The notes beneath the pieces are model-generated. The model was not told where the DNA came from and searched no databases. It worked only from the letters and a program-made list of their open reading frames with translations. Positions 17,906 to 28,598 of a stretch of 42,181 nt of DNA are shown in pieces (the stretch's first letter is position 1; each line of letters begins with the position of its first letter). The translations under genes were made by a program, and so were the position numbers. Origin of the DNA: Bisbaumannia pacifica (GTDB lineage Bacteria; Pseudomonadota; Gammaproteobacteria; Pseudomonadales; Halomonadaceae); assembly GCF_007989625.1 (NCBI RefSeq), contig NZ_BJUK01000031.1:1-42181 (forward strand), read 5' to 3'.

Positions 17906-17932
17906 GTGTGGGCGACGCGGCCCGAATTCAAG
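17906..17932 (-). promoter_or_regulatory. Candidate sigma-32 heat-shock promoter of hslVU
   Basis: On the minus strand CTTGAAT (17932-17926) is followed after 13 bases by CCCACAC (17912-17906), against the consensus CTTGAAA-N13/14-CCCCATNT. The -35 part is excellent, the -10 part partial. Confidence 0.45.
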
Positions 17933-17962
17933 CGCTCCGAGCGCTGCCAGCGAGTTCCGGGT

Positions 17963-18658
17963 TCAGTTCTGCAGGCGAATCAGCAGCGGCTCGATGCCCT
18001 GGGTGACCATCAGGTCCTGGGCGCGATTGAGCTCTCGGGCGTCCTCGTAGGGGCCCACCTGGACCCGGTGCCAGGCGTTGCCGTCGCTGCCCGCGACCTC
18101 GCTGATGCGTGCCACCAGGCCGAAGTCGCGCAGCCGCCCCGCCAGGCGCTGGGCGTCATTGACCTCGCGGAAGGAGGCGGCCTGCAGCATATAGCGATGC
18201 GGCGTGCCGGCATCGGCGGGGGCGGGGCTCGAGGCCTGTTCGTCGGCGGCCAGGTTGGCGGCGATCACCCGGGCGATGGGGTCCTCGTCGGCGGGGGCCG
18301 GTTCGCTGGCGGGGGGCGACTCCTCCTCGGGCTCGGGGCGTGGCGGCGGGGTGGCGGCGGAGGCCTGGGGCTCGCCCCGGGGCGCGATGACCTCGGACTC
18401 CGGCAGCAGGGTATAGAACTCGAAGGTAGGCGTGCGGGGCTCCTCGGCCGGGGATGCCGATTCCGGCGCCTCTCGAGGCACCACCGTGGCGCTGGGCGGT
18501 GGCGCCGAGGCCTGGAAATGCTGGGCCAGGAAGTAGCCGGCCAGCAGGCCACCGACGCCCCATAACCAGCCGGGCAGGCCGCGCCGCTGGGCGGTCGCGC
18601 GCTTACGGGACGAGGCGCCGCGACGCTTGGGCGGACTGGATTGACGACGGCTGGCCAT
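17963..18658 (-). CDS. SPOR-domain (FtsN-like) membrane protein
   Basis: Bitopic protein of 231 residues. A very basic cytoplasmic N-terminus (PPKRRGASSRKRATAQRR) precedes one membrane helix (about 28-46), a long Pro/Ala/Glu-rich periplasmic linker (50-150) and a C-terminal SPOR domain (about 153-231; YMLQAASFREVNDAQRLAGRL, WHRVQVGPYEDA). SPOR domains bind denuded peptidoglycan glycans at the division septum. The arrangement argS-SPOR-hslV is that of the FtsN-like gene in pseudomonads, but I cannot prove that it is the essential FtsN. Confidence 0.85.
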   Translation of the reverse strand: MASRRQSSPPKRRGASSRKRATAQRRGLPGWLWGVGGLLAGYFLAQHFQASAPPPSATVVPREAPESASPAEEPRTPTFEFYTLLPESEVIAPRGEPQASAATPPPRPEPEEESPPASEPAPADEDPIARVIAANLAADEQASSPAPADAGTPHRYMLQAASFREVNDAQRLAGRLRDFGLVARISEVAGSDGNAWHRVQVGPYEDARELNRAQDLMVTQGIEPLLIRLQN

Positions 18659-18689
18659 GAATGACGTCTCCTTACATCGCTTCGGGGCA

Positions 18690-18707
18690 CCGGCTCCGAA
18701 GAGCCGG
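18690..18707 (-). other. UUCG-type hairpin between argS and the SPOR gene
   Basis: On the minus strand CCGGCTC-TTCG-GAGCCGG gives a 7-bp stem with a UUCG tetraloop, very stable in RNA. No T-tract follows, so it is more likely a processing or stability element than a terminator. Flanking GTCGAGGCCT occurs twice (about 18707 and 18740). Confidence 0.5.
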
Positions 18708-18758
18708 TCGAGGCCTGTGTCTTTTCACTCTCAAAGCCCGTCGAGGCCTCTCGATCGC

Positions 18759-20444
18759 TTACATTTCCTCGGGGGCGCCGACGCCGAGCAGGTCCAGACC
18801 ATTGCGAATCACCTGGCGGGTGGCCAGGCCCAGCGCCAGGCGGGCGTTGCGCAGGGCGTCGTCCTCCACCATCACCTTGACGGCGTTGTAGCAGGTGTGG
18901 AAATCCGCCGCCAGATCCTGCAGGTACTGGGCCACCTGCTGGGGTTCCCGGGAGGCGGCGGCATGGGCCACCACCTCGGGGTAGCGGGCCAGGCGGTTCA
19001 TCAGCGCCTTCTCCTGGTCCTCGGTGAGCGACGCCAGGTTGGCCAGGGCCAGGTCGTGATCGAAGGACAGCCCCTCGGCTTCGAGGCGGCGCAGCACGCT
19101 GCACACCCGGGCATGGGCGTACTGCACGTAGTAGACCGGGTTGTCGTTGGACTGGGAGCGGGCCAGATCGATATCGAAGGTGAGCTGGGAATCGGCCCGG
19201 CGCGCGGCCAGGAAGTAGCGGGTGGCGTCGCGGCCCACTTCGTCGATCAGGTCGCGTAGGGTCACGTAGCTGCCGGCGCGCTTGGAGAGCTTGACCTCGA
19301 CCCCGGAGCGGGTCACCAGCACCATCTGGTGCAGCACATAGTCGGGCCAGCCCTGAGGGATACCGGCATCCAGGGCCTGCAGGCCGGCGCGCACCCGGGT
19401 CACGGTGGAGTGATGGTCGGCGCCCTGCTCGTTGATGACTCGAGCGAAGCCGCGCTGCCACTTGTCCAGGTGGTAGGCCACGTCCGGCAGGAAGTAGGTG
19501 TAGCCACCGTCCTTCTTGCGCATCACCCGGTCCTTGTCATCCCCGAAGTCGGTGGTGCGCAGCCACAGGGCACCCTCCTCCTCGTAGGTGTGGCCCTGGT
19601 CGATCAGCCGTTCCACGGTGGCCTCGACCTTGCCGTCCTCGTAGAGGGACGATTCCAGGAAGTAGACGTCGAACTCGACGCCGAAGGCCTTGAGGTCGAG
19701 ATCCTGTTCGCGGCGCAGGTAGGCCACGGCGAATTCGCGGATGGCGTCGAGGTCCTCCGGGTCGCCCTTGGCGGTGACATGGCGATCGTCGGCATGCACC
19801 GTCTCGCCGGCCAGGTAGCTGTTGGCCACGTCCTGGATATAGTCGCCCCGGTAGCCGTCCTCCGGCCAGCCGGCGTCCTCGGGGCCGAGGCCCTTGACGC
19901 GAGCCTGCACGGAGAGGGCCAGGTTGCTGATCTGGGCGCCGGCGTCGTTGTAGTAGAACTCGCGGGTGACGTCATGGCCCACCGCCTCCAGCAGGCGGCA
20001 CAGGGAGTCACCGATGGCGGCGCCGCGGCCATGGCCCACATGCAGCGGGCCGGTGGGGTTGGCGGAGACGAATTCCACCTGCACCTTCTGACCCTGGCCG
20101 GCGAGGCTGCGGCCATAGGCGTCGCCGCTCTCCAGCACCTGGGCGACCACTTGGGCCACGGCATCGGTGGAGGCGAAGAAGTTGATAAAACCGGGGCCGG
20201 CGATCTCGGTCTTGCTCACCGCGGCGCTCTCGGGCAGGGCGGCCACCAGGGCTTCGGCCAGGTCGCGGGGCTTCTTGCCCGCCGGCTTGGCCAGCATCAG
20301 CGCCAGGTTGGTGGCGTAGTCGCCGTGAGCCTTGTCCTTAGTGGGGTCGACCTTGATGGTGGGGGACGTGTCCGCGGGCAGCACGCCCTGCTGCTTGAGG
20401 GTGACGAGCGCCTCGTCGAGCAGCGCGATAATGGTCTCTTTCAT
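18759..20444 (-). CDS. argS: Arginyl-tRNA synthetase
   Basis: Class I synthetase of 561 residues. The N-terminal additional domain (1-115) precedes the HIGH-type motif in [20 protein letters not shown] (HVGH at 135-138). The KMSKS counterpart is [13 protein letters not shown] (KLSKR, 385-389), and the anticodon-binding helical domain ends with [11 protein letters not shown]. coli ArgS has 577 residues. A promoter candidate at 20517-20545 uses a minisatellite unit as its -35. Confidence 0.97.
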   Translation of the reverse strand: MKETIIALLDEALVTLKQQGVLPADTSPTIKVDPTKDKAHGDYATNLALMLAKPAGKKPRDLAEALVAALPESAAVSKTEIAGPGFINFFASTDAVAQVVAQVLESGDAYGRSLAGQGQKVQVEFVSANPTGPLHVGHGRGAAIGDSLCRLLEAVGHDVTREFYYNDAGAQISNLALSVQARVKGLGPEDAGWPEDGYRGDYIQDVANSYLAGETVHADDRHVTAKGDPEDLDAIREFAVAYLRREQDLDLKAFGVEFDVYFLESSLYEDGKVEATVERLIDQGHTYEEEGALWLRTTDFGDDKDRVMRKKDGGYTYFLPDVAYHLDKWQRGFARVINEQGADHHSTVTRVRAGLQALDAGIPQGWPDYVLHQMVLVTRSGVEVKLSKRAGSYVTLRDLIDEVGRDATRYFLAARRADSQLTFDIDLARSQSNDNPVYYVQYAHARVCSVLRRLEAEGLSFDHDLALANLASLTEDQEKALMNRLARYPEVVAHAAASREPQQVAQYLQDLAADFHTCYNAVKVMVEDDALRNARLALGLATRQVIRNGLDLLGVGAPEEM

Positions 20445-20516
20445 GGGGTCGGCATGTCCTGTGTCCCCCGCCGCTGGGCAGCGGCCGGGGCGGGTGAAAG
20501 CGTGGCAAAGGGGCCT

Positions 20517-20545
20517 ATTATCGGCAATCGGGCCGCGGCTTTAAA
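20517..20545 (-). promoter_or_regulatory. Candidate argS promoter formed at the edge of the tandem repeat
   Basis: On the minus strand TTTAAA (20545-20540) and GATAAT (20522-20517) are 17 bp apart, 4/6 and 5/6 to consensus. TTTAAA is the centre of the palindrome GGCTTTAAAGCC in the first repeat unit; the -10 lies just outside the array. Confidence 0.45.
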
Positions 20546-20676
20546 GCCTGGGTGGCCTATAGGCGCCCCCTTATATTGGAACCGGCAATCGGGCCGCGGC
20601 TTTAAAGCCTGGGTGGCCTATAGGTGCCCCCTTATATTGGAACCGGCAATCGGGCCCAGTCTTTAAAGCCTGGCCG
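20522..20676. repeat. Tandem 61-bp minisatellite upstream of argS (about 2.5 copies)
   Basis: Units start at 20522, 20583 and 20644 (period 61). The first two differ only at a single position or so (GGCGCC against GGTGCC); the third is partial and diverged. Each full unit contains the palindrome GGCTTTAAAGCC and a GCCTATAGG(C) palindrome, plus TTATATTGGAAC. The array fills most of the 268-bp gap between argS and yaeQ. Confidence 0.9.
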
Positions 20677-20710
20677 GCCTCCCGGGTAGCCCCGAGCTTC
20701 CGGGGGAGGC
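20677..20710 (-). terminator. Weak terminator-like hairpin after yaeQ
   Basis: GCCTCCC (20677-20683) pairs with GGGAGGC (20704-20710), with further possible C/G pairs inside. It begins three bases after the yaeQ stop on the minus strand. No T-tract. Confidence 0.35.
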
Positions 20711-20712
20711 GA

Positions 20713-21261
20713 TTAGTCGACGCCCAGCAGCGGCTCGGGGTCGAGGATCACGGTGCGCCGGCTATCGCTGAGCATCACCTGACCTTCCTGGACATTGCAC
20801 TGCAGGTTGATGGAGCGATCCGCCAGTTCGGCCAGCTCGCGGCTCTGCTCCGCCGGCAGGCGCCAGATGATCAGGTTGTCGAAGCGGCTCAGGCGGTGCT
20901 GGAGCTTGTCCCACCAGGGACGCACGGCGCCCTCCTCGCCATAGGCGTAGAGGATCACCTGGCGCGAGCGCTGGCAGGCCTTGCGCAGGCGATCCTCGTC
21001 GGGCAGGCCCAGCTCGATCCACAGTTCGATGGCCCCGGTCAGGTCCTTGCGCCACAGCTCTGGCTCGTCGTCGGTGCTCAATCCGCGGGTGAAGGCGAGG
21101 TCTTCGCTGGCATTCAGGGCGAAGGCCAGCAGGCGCACCATCAGTCGCTGGTCGGTCTCCGAGGGGTGCTGGGCCAGGGTCAGGGAGAGGTCGTCGTAGT
21201 GGTGACGATCCATATCGGCCAACTGGATCTGGGCCTTGCAGATGGTGGACTTGAGGGCCAT
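20713..21261 (-). CDS. yaeQ: YaeQ family protein
   Basis: Protein of 182 residues (E. coli YaeQ 181). MALKSTICKAQIQLADMDR matches E. coli MALKATIYKATVNVADLDR; LTLAQHPSETDQRLMVRLLAF, FTRGLSTDDEPELW and WIELGLPDE are equally conserved. The fold is a PD-(D/E)xK nuclease-like one by known structures; function is unsettled. The open frame continues upstream through the minisatellite, but homology begins at the ATG at 21261, so the repeat-encoded extension is not included. Ribosome-binding site weak (GGCGAG). Confidence 0.92.
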   Translation of the reverse strand: MALKSTICKAQIQLADMDRHHYDDLSLTLAQHPSETDQRLMVRLLAFALNASEDLAFTRGLSTDDEPELWRKDLTGAIELWIELGLPDEDRLRKACQRSRQVILYAYGEEGAVRPWWDKLQHRLSRFDNLIIWRLPAEQSRELAELADRSINLQCNVQEGQVMLSDSRRTVILDPEPLLGVD

Positions 21262-21302
21262 GGGCTGTCTCGCCGGTACCTGTGGAGAAGAGGGCGCCAC
21301 TG

Positions 21303-21542
21303 TAACCCGCCACGACGGGGATCGAAAGCGAGAGGGGTAACGAAAACGAGGGCGGCTCAACTTGGTAACCCGCCACGACGGGGATCGAAAGCGAGAGGGG
21401 TAGCGAAAACGAGGGCGGCTCAACTTGGTAACCCGCCACGACGGGGATTGAAAGCGAGAGGGGGGCGAAAGCGAGGGCGGTTCAACTTGGTAACCCGGCA
21501 CGGCGGGGATCGCAAGCGAGAGGGGATCGAAAACGAGGCCGC

Positions 21543-21545
<3 letters not shown>
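21303..21545. repeat. Tandem 63-bp minisatellite between priA and yaeQ (four copies)
   Basis: Units begin at 21303, 21366, 21429 and 21491 (spacings 63, 63, 62). Each begins TAACCCGCCACGACGGGGAT, followed by CGAAAGCGAGAGGGG and CGAAAACGAGGGCGG sub-repeats and CAACTTGG. Because 63 is divisible by three, the array stays open in several frames and produces repetitive translated ORFs, which I regard as artefacts. The repeat reaches the last codons of priA. There are no spacers, so it is not a CRISPR array. Confidence 0.93.
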
Positions 21546-23774
<2,229 letters not shown>

Positions 23775-23803
23775 TTGGCCTCCGGCATCGTCTCTGCTAG
23801 AAT
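23775..23803 (+). promoter_or_regulatory. Promoter of rpmE
   Basis: TTGGCC (23775-23780) and TAGAAT (23798-23803) are 17 bp apart, 4/6 and 5/6 to consensus, followed by the GCGCGCC typical of strong ribosomal promoters in this group. A start near 23810 would leave a leader of about 120 bases before rpmE. Confidence 0.6.
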
Positions 23804-23930
23804 GCGCGCCTTCATGGCGCCATGCGTCATGGTTACCGGTGGGCGCGGCGTCATCTTAACGCACCCAAAACCCGTATGCGGTGCCTGGCAAGAGATCAGG
23901 TGGCGGCATACCGCTCCATGAGGCTTCACG

Positions 23931-24143
23931 ATGAAACAAGGTATCCATCCCGAATACAAGAAGGTCAGCGTCTCCTGCTCCTGCGGCGCCACCTTCGAAA
24001 TTGGCACTACCTCCAACCAGGAGATGTCCCTGGACGTCTGCTCCCAGTGCCACCCCTTCTACACCGGCAAGCAGAAGCAGGCGACCACCGGTGGCCGCGT
24101 CGAGCGCTTCAACAAGCGCTTCGGTGCCGCGATCCGTCGTTAA
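23931..24143 (+). CDS. rpmE: 50S ribosomal protein L31 (zinc-binding form)
   Basis: bL31 of 70 residues. [12 protein letters not shown] is the standard start, and Cys16, Cys18, Cys37 and Cys40 form the zinc site, so this is the C+ (zinc-containing) paralogue. FYTGKQKQ and [10 protein letters not shown] follow. A strong terminator lies 33 bases after the stop, so it is monocistronic. Confidence 0.97.
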   Translation: MKQGIHPEYKKVSVSCSCGATFEIGTTSNQEMSLDVCSQCHPFYTGKQKQATTGGRVERFNKRFGAAIRR

Positions 24144-24175
24144 GACGCTGCTCGCCATCGCCCCAGGGCGATACC

Positions 24176-24209
24176 AAAACCCGCCTGGCCTCGCCAGGCG
24201 GGTTTTTTT
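24176..24209 (+). terminator. rpmE terminator
   Basis: CCCGCCTGG (24180-24188) and CCAGGCGGG (24194-24202) form a 9-bp stem, extended by four A-T pairs, with a seven-T tail. Confidence 0.93.
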
Positions 24210-24415
24210 ATATCTGGAACCAGAGAGTTGTCGCTGGAATAAGCTCTTTGTTATGCATGCATGGCCAGTCATAAGTTCGAGTAAATATTTGGAAATGCCT
24301 TCAAAAAGGTCGGCAAAATCCTTGAATGACAAGAACTTGGCATAAGTTGTGGCCTTGGATGTTTTTCTATATTCTGACGCGACACCGATATACTTTGCTA
24401 CGACTGGACAACCCC
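24210..24415 (+). other. AT-rich gap before the malic enzyme gene
   Basis: This 206-bp stretch is clearly richer in A+T than its surroundings. It holds TATATT (about 24367) and TATACT (about 24390), both possible -10 boxes for the malic enzyme gene, but I see no well-spaced -35 for either. An open frame reads through it into the malic enzyme without homology. No RNA gene recognised. Confidence 0.4.
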
Positions 24416-25684
24416 ATGACTGACCCGAGACAAGCGGCACTGGACTATCACTCACAGCCGATCCCCGGCAAGCTCTCCGTGGAGCTGACCAAGCCCACCG
24501 CGACCGCCAAGGATCTGGCCCTGGCATATAGCCCGGGTGTCGCCGAGCCGTGCCGCGAGATCGCCAAGGATCCCGAGAATGCCTACCGCTACACCGGCAA
24601 GGGCAACCTGGTGGCGGTGGTCTCCGATGGTTCTGCCATCCTCGGCCTCGGTAACCTGGGCCCGCTGGCCAGCAAGCCGGTCATGGAAGGCAAGGGCGTG
24701 CTGTTCAAGTGCTTCGCCGGCATCAACTCCGTGGACATCGAGGTCGACGCCGAGAGCCCGCAGGCCTTTATCGATACCGTGGCACGCATCGCCGATACCT
24801 GGGGAGGCATCAACCTCGAGGATATCAAGGCGCCGGAGTGCTTCGAGATCGAGCGCGCCCTGATCGAACGCTGCAATATCCCCGTCTTCCACGATGATCA
24901 GCACGGCACCGCCATCGTCACCGCGGCGGGCATGATCAATGCCCTGGATATCGCCGGCAAGAAGATCGACGAGGCACGGATCGTCTGCCTGGGCGCCGGT
25001 GCCGCCGCCATCGCCTGCATGAAGCTGCTGGTCTCCTGTGGTGCCAAGGCCGAAAATATCTTCATGCTGGATCGCAAGGGCGTGATCCACAGCGGCCGCG
25101 AGGACCTCAACCAGTACAAGGCGATGTTCGCCACCGAGACCGAGCGCCGCACCCTGGACGACGCCATCGACGGTGCCGATGTCTTCGTCGGTCTCTCCGG
25201 TCCCAACCTGCTCTCCGCCGAGCAGCTCAAGACGATGGCCGCCAAGCCGGTGGTCTTCGCCTGCTCCAACCCGGATCCGGAGATTCATCCGGAAGTGGCC
25301 AAGGCGGCCCGCGACGACGTCATCATGGCCACCGGTCGCTCCGACTTCCCCAACCAGGTCAACAACGTGCTGGGCTTCCCCTTCATCTTCCGCGGGGCCC
25401 TGGACGTGCGTGCCACCGCGATCAACGAAGAGATGAAGGTCGCCGCGGTGCATGCCATCAAGGACCTGGCCCGCGAGCCGGTGCCGGCGGAGGTCAAGGC
25501 CGCCTATGAGGTGGACGAGCTGAGCTTCGGCCCCGAGTACATCATTCCCAAGCCGATGGACGCACGCCTGCTGGACCGCGTCTCCGCGGCGGTGGCCCAG
25601 GCGGCGGTGGACTCCGGCGTGGCGCGCAAGCCCTACCCGGCCCACTACCCGCTGACCCGCATCGAGGATGTCTACGGCGACTAA
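24416..25684 (+). CDS. maeB: Malic enzyme, short form
   Basis: Oxidatively decarboxylates malate to pyruvate, probably with NADP. The 422 residues cover only the malic enzyme part; the C-terminal phosphotransacetylase-like domain of the 759-residue E. coli MaeB is absent, as in the pseudomonad enzyme at the same locus. Motifs: LAYSPGVAEPC (38-48), PVFHDDQHGTAIV, the NAD(P)-binding VCLGAGAAAIACM, ACSNPDPEI and TGRSDFPNQVNN. The start is the ATG at 24416 (MTDPRQAALDYHSQP); ribosome-binding site weak. Confidence 0.93.
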   Translation: MTDPRQAALDYHSQPIPGKLSVELTKPTATAKDLALAYSPGVAEPCREIAKDPENAYRYTGKGNLVAVVSDGSAILGLGNLGPLASKPVMEGKGVLFKCFAGINSVDIEVDAESPQAFIDTVARIADTWGGINLEDIKAPECFEIERALIERCNIPVFHDDQHGTAIVTAAGMINALDIAGKKIDEARIVCLGAGAAAIACMKLLVSCGAKAENIFMLDRKGVIHSGREDLNQYKAMFATETERRTLDDAIDGADVFVGLSGPNLLSAEQLKTMAAKPVVFACSNPDPEIHPEVAKAARDDVIMATGRSDFPNQVNNVLGFPFIFRGALDVRATAINEEMKVAAVHAIKDLAREPVPAEVKAAYEVDELSFGPEYIIPKPMDARLLDRVSAAVAQAAVDSGVARKPYPAHYPLTRIEDVYGD

Positions 25685-25708
25685 GCCGCGATATCGCGAT
25701 CGGTGAAG

Positions 25709-25736
25709 AGACGCCGGCCTTCGGGCCGGCGTCTTG
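25709..25736 (+). terminator. Terminator of the malic enzyme gene
   Basis: AGACGCCGGCC and GGCCGGCGTCT form an 11-bp stem around a TTCG tetraloop, followed by a short TGCCGTT tail, 25 bases after the stop. Confidence 0.75.
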
Positions 25737-25749
25737 CCGTTCGGGAAGC

Positions 25750-25780
25750 AAAAAGGCCCGCATCCTTGGATGCGGGCCTT
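25750..25780 (-). terminator. Terminator of the PBP1A gene
   Basis: AAGGCCCGCATC (25753-25764) pairs with GATGCGGGCCTT (25769-25780), a 12-bp stem with a four-base loop. The run of five A at 25750-25754 is the T-tract for minus-strand transcripts. Confidence 0.85.
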
Positions 25781-25820
25781 GTCGTTGTCGGCTCGTGCCC
25801 GGCGGCCGCCGGGCAATGAG

Positions 25821-28346
25821 CTAGAAGATCGATTCGAAGGAGCCGCTGCCCTGGGCGCCGCTGTGCTGCTCGAGATCCTGGCTCACGCTGTAGGGCTCGA
25901 ATTCGGGCAGGTGGTCGACATGGAAGAGCTCGCTGATGCCGCCGGCCTGACCATCGCGCAGGCGGCGGCCGGAATCCGGATCGACGCGGGCGCTGACCAC
26001 CTCGGCGGGGCGCGCCTGCCTCGCCTCGGGACGGCCCGCCAGGGCCTGGCTCATGAAGTCGACCCACACCGGCAGGGCGGCGCGACCGCCGTACTCGCCG
26101 GTGGTCTCGTTATTGTCCTTGCCGATCCATACCGAGACCGCCAGGTCGGCGTTGTAGCCGGCGAACCAGGCGTCGCGCTGGTCGTTGGTGGTGCCGGTCT
26201 TGCCGACGATATCGCCGCGTCCCACCTCGAGGGCGCCGCGCCCGGTGCCGGATTCGACGACGTCGCGCAGCATGTCGGTAACCAGGTAGACGGCGCTGGC
26301 GTCGGCGACCCGGGGCGCCAGCGGATAGCGGCGACCCTCGATCTCCATCTCCTGGGTGTCGGGCCGACAGTCGCGGCAGACCCGGCGCGGGCTGGCCTCG
26401 TCCACCAGGGTCTCGTCGGCGCCGCGGGTGACCCGCTCGATGTACCAGGGCTGGATGCCGTAGCCGCCATTGGCCAGGGTGGCGTAGGCGGTGGTCATCT
26501 CCAGGGGCGTCAGGCTGGCGCTGCCCAGGGCCAGGGAGAGGCCGTGGGGCAGGCGCGACTCATCGAAGCCGAAACGCGCCAGGAAATCGATGGTGTTATC
26601 CAGCCCCAGGCGCTGCAGGACGCGGATGGTGACCAGGTTGCGCGACAGGGCCAGGGCGCGGCGCACGCGCATGGGGCCGCGGAAGTCGCCGCTGGAGTTG
26701 ACCGGCCGCCAGGTGGTGCCGGCGTCCGGCATCACCACCGGGGCATCGTTGATGATCGAGGCGGGAGTAATCTCGCCCGCCTCCAGGGCCGCCAGATAGA
26801 CGAAGGGCTTGAAGATGGAGCCGGACTGGCGTTGGGCCTGGGTGGCCCGATTGAACTTGCTGGCGTCGAAGTCGAAGCCGCCCTGCAGGGCCAGGATGGC
26901 GCCGCTGTCGGGATCCAGCACCACGATAGAGCCCTCGGCATCCGGGCGCTGGGAGAGGCGCCAACTGCCGTCTTCGCGTTGCAGGATGCGTACCAGGGAG
27001 CCGGGCGCGGCGATCTCGGCGGCCGAGCCCGGCTCGCCCTCGCGCCACTGGGCGCTGCGGTAGCGGCGCGCCCAGCGCAGGCCTTCCCAGTCGAGGGTCA
27101 CCACCTCACCGTCGGCGGTCAGCACGCGCATCTCGCGTCCCTCGGCGGCGACCACGATGGCCGGATGCAGGGGACCGAGGCGTGGCGTGCGCTCGAGCAC
27201 ATTGAGCCAGTTGCTGACGTCGCCGTCGACACCCGCCACTTCGCTCTGGCTGCTGGCCGCGGCACGACGGGCGGTTTCCAGTACCTCGGGGGACTCGTCG
27301 AGTTCTTCTTCCAGGCCGCGGCGTTCGGTGCGCTCCTGGGCCTCCACCAGGCCGGCGGGAATCTCGGTCTGCTCCGGGCCGCGCCAGCCATGGCGCGTGT
27401 CATAGGCGATCAGGCCGCGGCTCAGGGCCTCCCGGGCCATGGGCTGCAGTTCGCTGTCCAGGGTGGTGGTGATGCGGTAGCCGCCGGTATAGGCCTCGTC
27501 GCCGTAGCGGTCCACGGCGAACTGGCGCGCCATCTCGGCCATGTAATCGGCCTCCACCTCGACCTGGGCCACATGGCGGCGGGCGGTGATCGGGGCGGCC
27601 ACGGCCTCCGCGTAGGTGGCCTGGTCGATATGCCCCAGCTCGCGCATGCGATAGAGGATCCAGTTGCGACGGATCAGTGAGCGCTCCGGGTTGGCCAGGG
27701 GGTTGAAGGCGGAGGGTGCCTTGGGCAGGCCGGCGATCATCGCCATCTGGGCCAGGGTCAGCTCCTCCAGGGGGCGGTCGTAGTAGGTCTCGGCGGCGGC
27801 GGCAATGCCGTAGGCGCGGTGTCCGAGGAAGATCTTGTTGACGTAGAGCTCGAGGATCTCCTCCTTGCTCAGCACTTGCTCCATCTGCAGGGCCAGCAGG
27901 ATCTCGCGGATCTTACGGGTGAAGGTGCGATCCAGGGTCAGCAGGTAGTTGCGCGCCACCTGCATGGTGATGGTGGATCCCCCCGACTGGATGTCGCCGC
28001 CGCTGGAGGCTAGCTCCACCGCCGCGCGGGCCAGGCCGCGGGGGTCGACGCCGGGGTGCTCGAAGAAGCTGGCGTCCTCGGCGGCCAGCAGGGCCTGGAT
28101 CAGCGGTTCGGGAATCTCGTCGTAGTCGACGGCGATGCGTCGCTCCTCGCCGAACTCACCGATCAGCTTGCCGTCGCGGGTGAAGATGCGCAGCGGGGCC
28201 TGCAGCTCGAAGTCCTGCAGCTGGCGCACATCGGGCAGGCCGGGGGCGAAATAGAGGGCGGCGCCGGTCACGGCCAGCAGGCCGGCGGCGGTCAGCGAGA
28301 GCGTCAGCCACACGAGGGAGGCGATCAGGCGTTGGAAAAACTTCAT
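25821..28346 (-). CDS. mrcA: Penicillin-binding protein 1A (bifunctional peptidoglycan synthase)
   Basis: Class A PBP (also named ponA) of 841 residues, anchored in the inner membrane by an N-terminal helix (about 8-33). The GT51 glycosyltransferase has the catalytic Glu90 in AAEDASFFEHPGVD and GGSTITMQVARN (122-133). An OB-like insert (about 390-470) precedes the transpeptidase with Ser510-x-x-Lys513 (SIFK), SRN (568-570) and KTGT (716-719). The arrangement, divergent from pilM, is that of pseudomonads. A TATAAT box lies about 75 bp upstream. Confidence 0.96.
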   Translation of the reverse strand: MKFFQRLIASLVWLTLSLTAAGLLAVTGAALYFAPGLPDVRQLQDFELQAPLRIFTRDGKLIGEFGEERRIAVDYDEIPEPLIQALLAAEDASFFEHPGVDPRGLARAAVELASSGGDIQSGGSTITMQVARNYLLTLDRTFTRKIREILLALQMEQVLSKEEILELYVNKIFLGHRAYGIAAAAETYYDRPLEELTLAQMAMIAGLPKAPSAFNPLANPERSLIRRNWILYRMRELGHIDQATYAEAVAAPITARRHVAQVEVEADYMAEMARQFAVDRYGDEAYTGGYRITTTLDSELQPMAREALSRGLIAYDTRHGWRGPEQTEIPAGLVEAQERTERRGLEEELDESPEVLETARRAAASSQSEVAGVDGDVSNWLNVLERTPRLGPLHPAIVVAAEGREMRVLTADGEVVTLDWEGLRWARRYRSAQWREGEPGSAAEIAAPGSLVRILQREDGSWRLSQRPDAEGSIVVLDPDSGAILALQGGFDFDASKFNRATQAQRQSGSIFKPFVYLAALEAGEITPASIINDAPVVMPDAGTTWRPVNSSGDFRGPMRVRRALALSRNLVTIRVLQRLGLDNTIDFLARFGFDESRLPHGLSLALGSASLTPLEMTTAYATLANGGYGIQPWYIERVTRGADETLVDEASPRRVCRDCRPDTQEMEIEGRRYPLAPRVADASAVYLVTDMLRDVVESGTGRGALEVGRGDIVGKTGTTNDQRDAWFAGYNADLAVSVWIGKDNNETTGEYGGRAALPVWVDFMSQALAGRPEARQARPAEVVSARVDPDSGRRLRDGQAGGISELFHVDHLPEFEPYSVSQDLEQHSGAQGSGSFESIF

Positions 28347-28419
28347 GAGATACCCGTGATAAGCGCGTGATTAGCGGTGGCGGTACGACGATGAGGCGGG
28401 GCTATCCTTGAGGTTAGCC

Positions 28420-28448
28420 ATTATATGGGCCGTAGCGGGGGGTCACCA
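28420..28448 (-). promoter_or_regulatory. Promoter candidate for mrcA
   Basis: On the minus strand a perfect TATAAT (28425-28420) lies 17 bp after TGGTGA (28448-28443), a poor -35. The divergent gap 28347-28598 holds also an imperfect TTGAAG/TATTGT pair (15 bp apart, about 28450-28476) that could serve pilM. Confidence 0.5.
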
Positions 28449-28523
28449 GCGTTGAAGGGGTAAGCATCTTGCTATTGTGTGATGAAACGAAATCGGATGT
28501 AACCTGAAAATTACGCAGCCGCG

Positions 28524-28555
28524 GGGCGTCAGGGGGAGTCGAGGGGGTGACGCCC
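28524..28555 (+). other. Inverted repeat in the pilM leader
   Basis: GGGCGTCA (28524-28531) and TGACGCCC (28548-28555) are perfect 8-base arms around a G-rich 16-base spacer. It may be a leader hairpin or a protein-binding site upstream of the pilus operon. Confidence 0.4.
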
Positions 28556-28598
28556 AGGTCGCAACGGCAACGCATGGGACGAGCAGGGGGCGACTCAG

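Noticed and set aside
20762-21439. Minus-strand open frame beginning with 21-residue repeats
   Set aside because: It reads the 63-bp minisatellite and then yaeQ out of frame; no homology.
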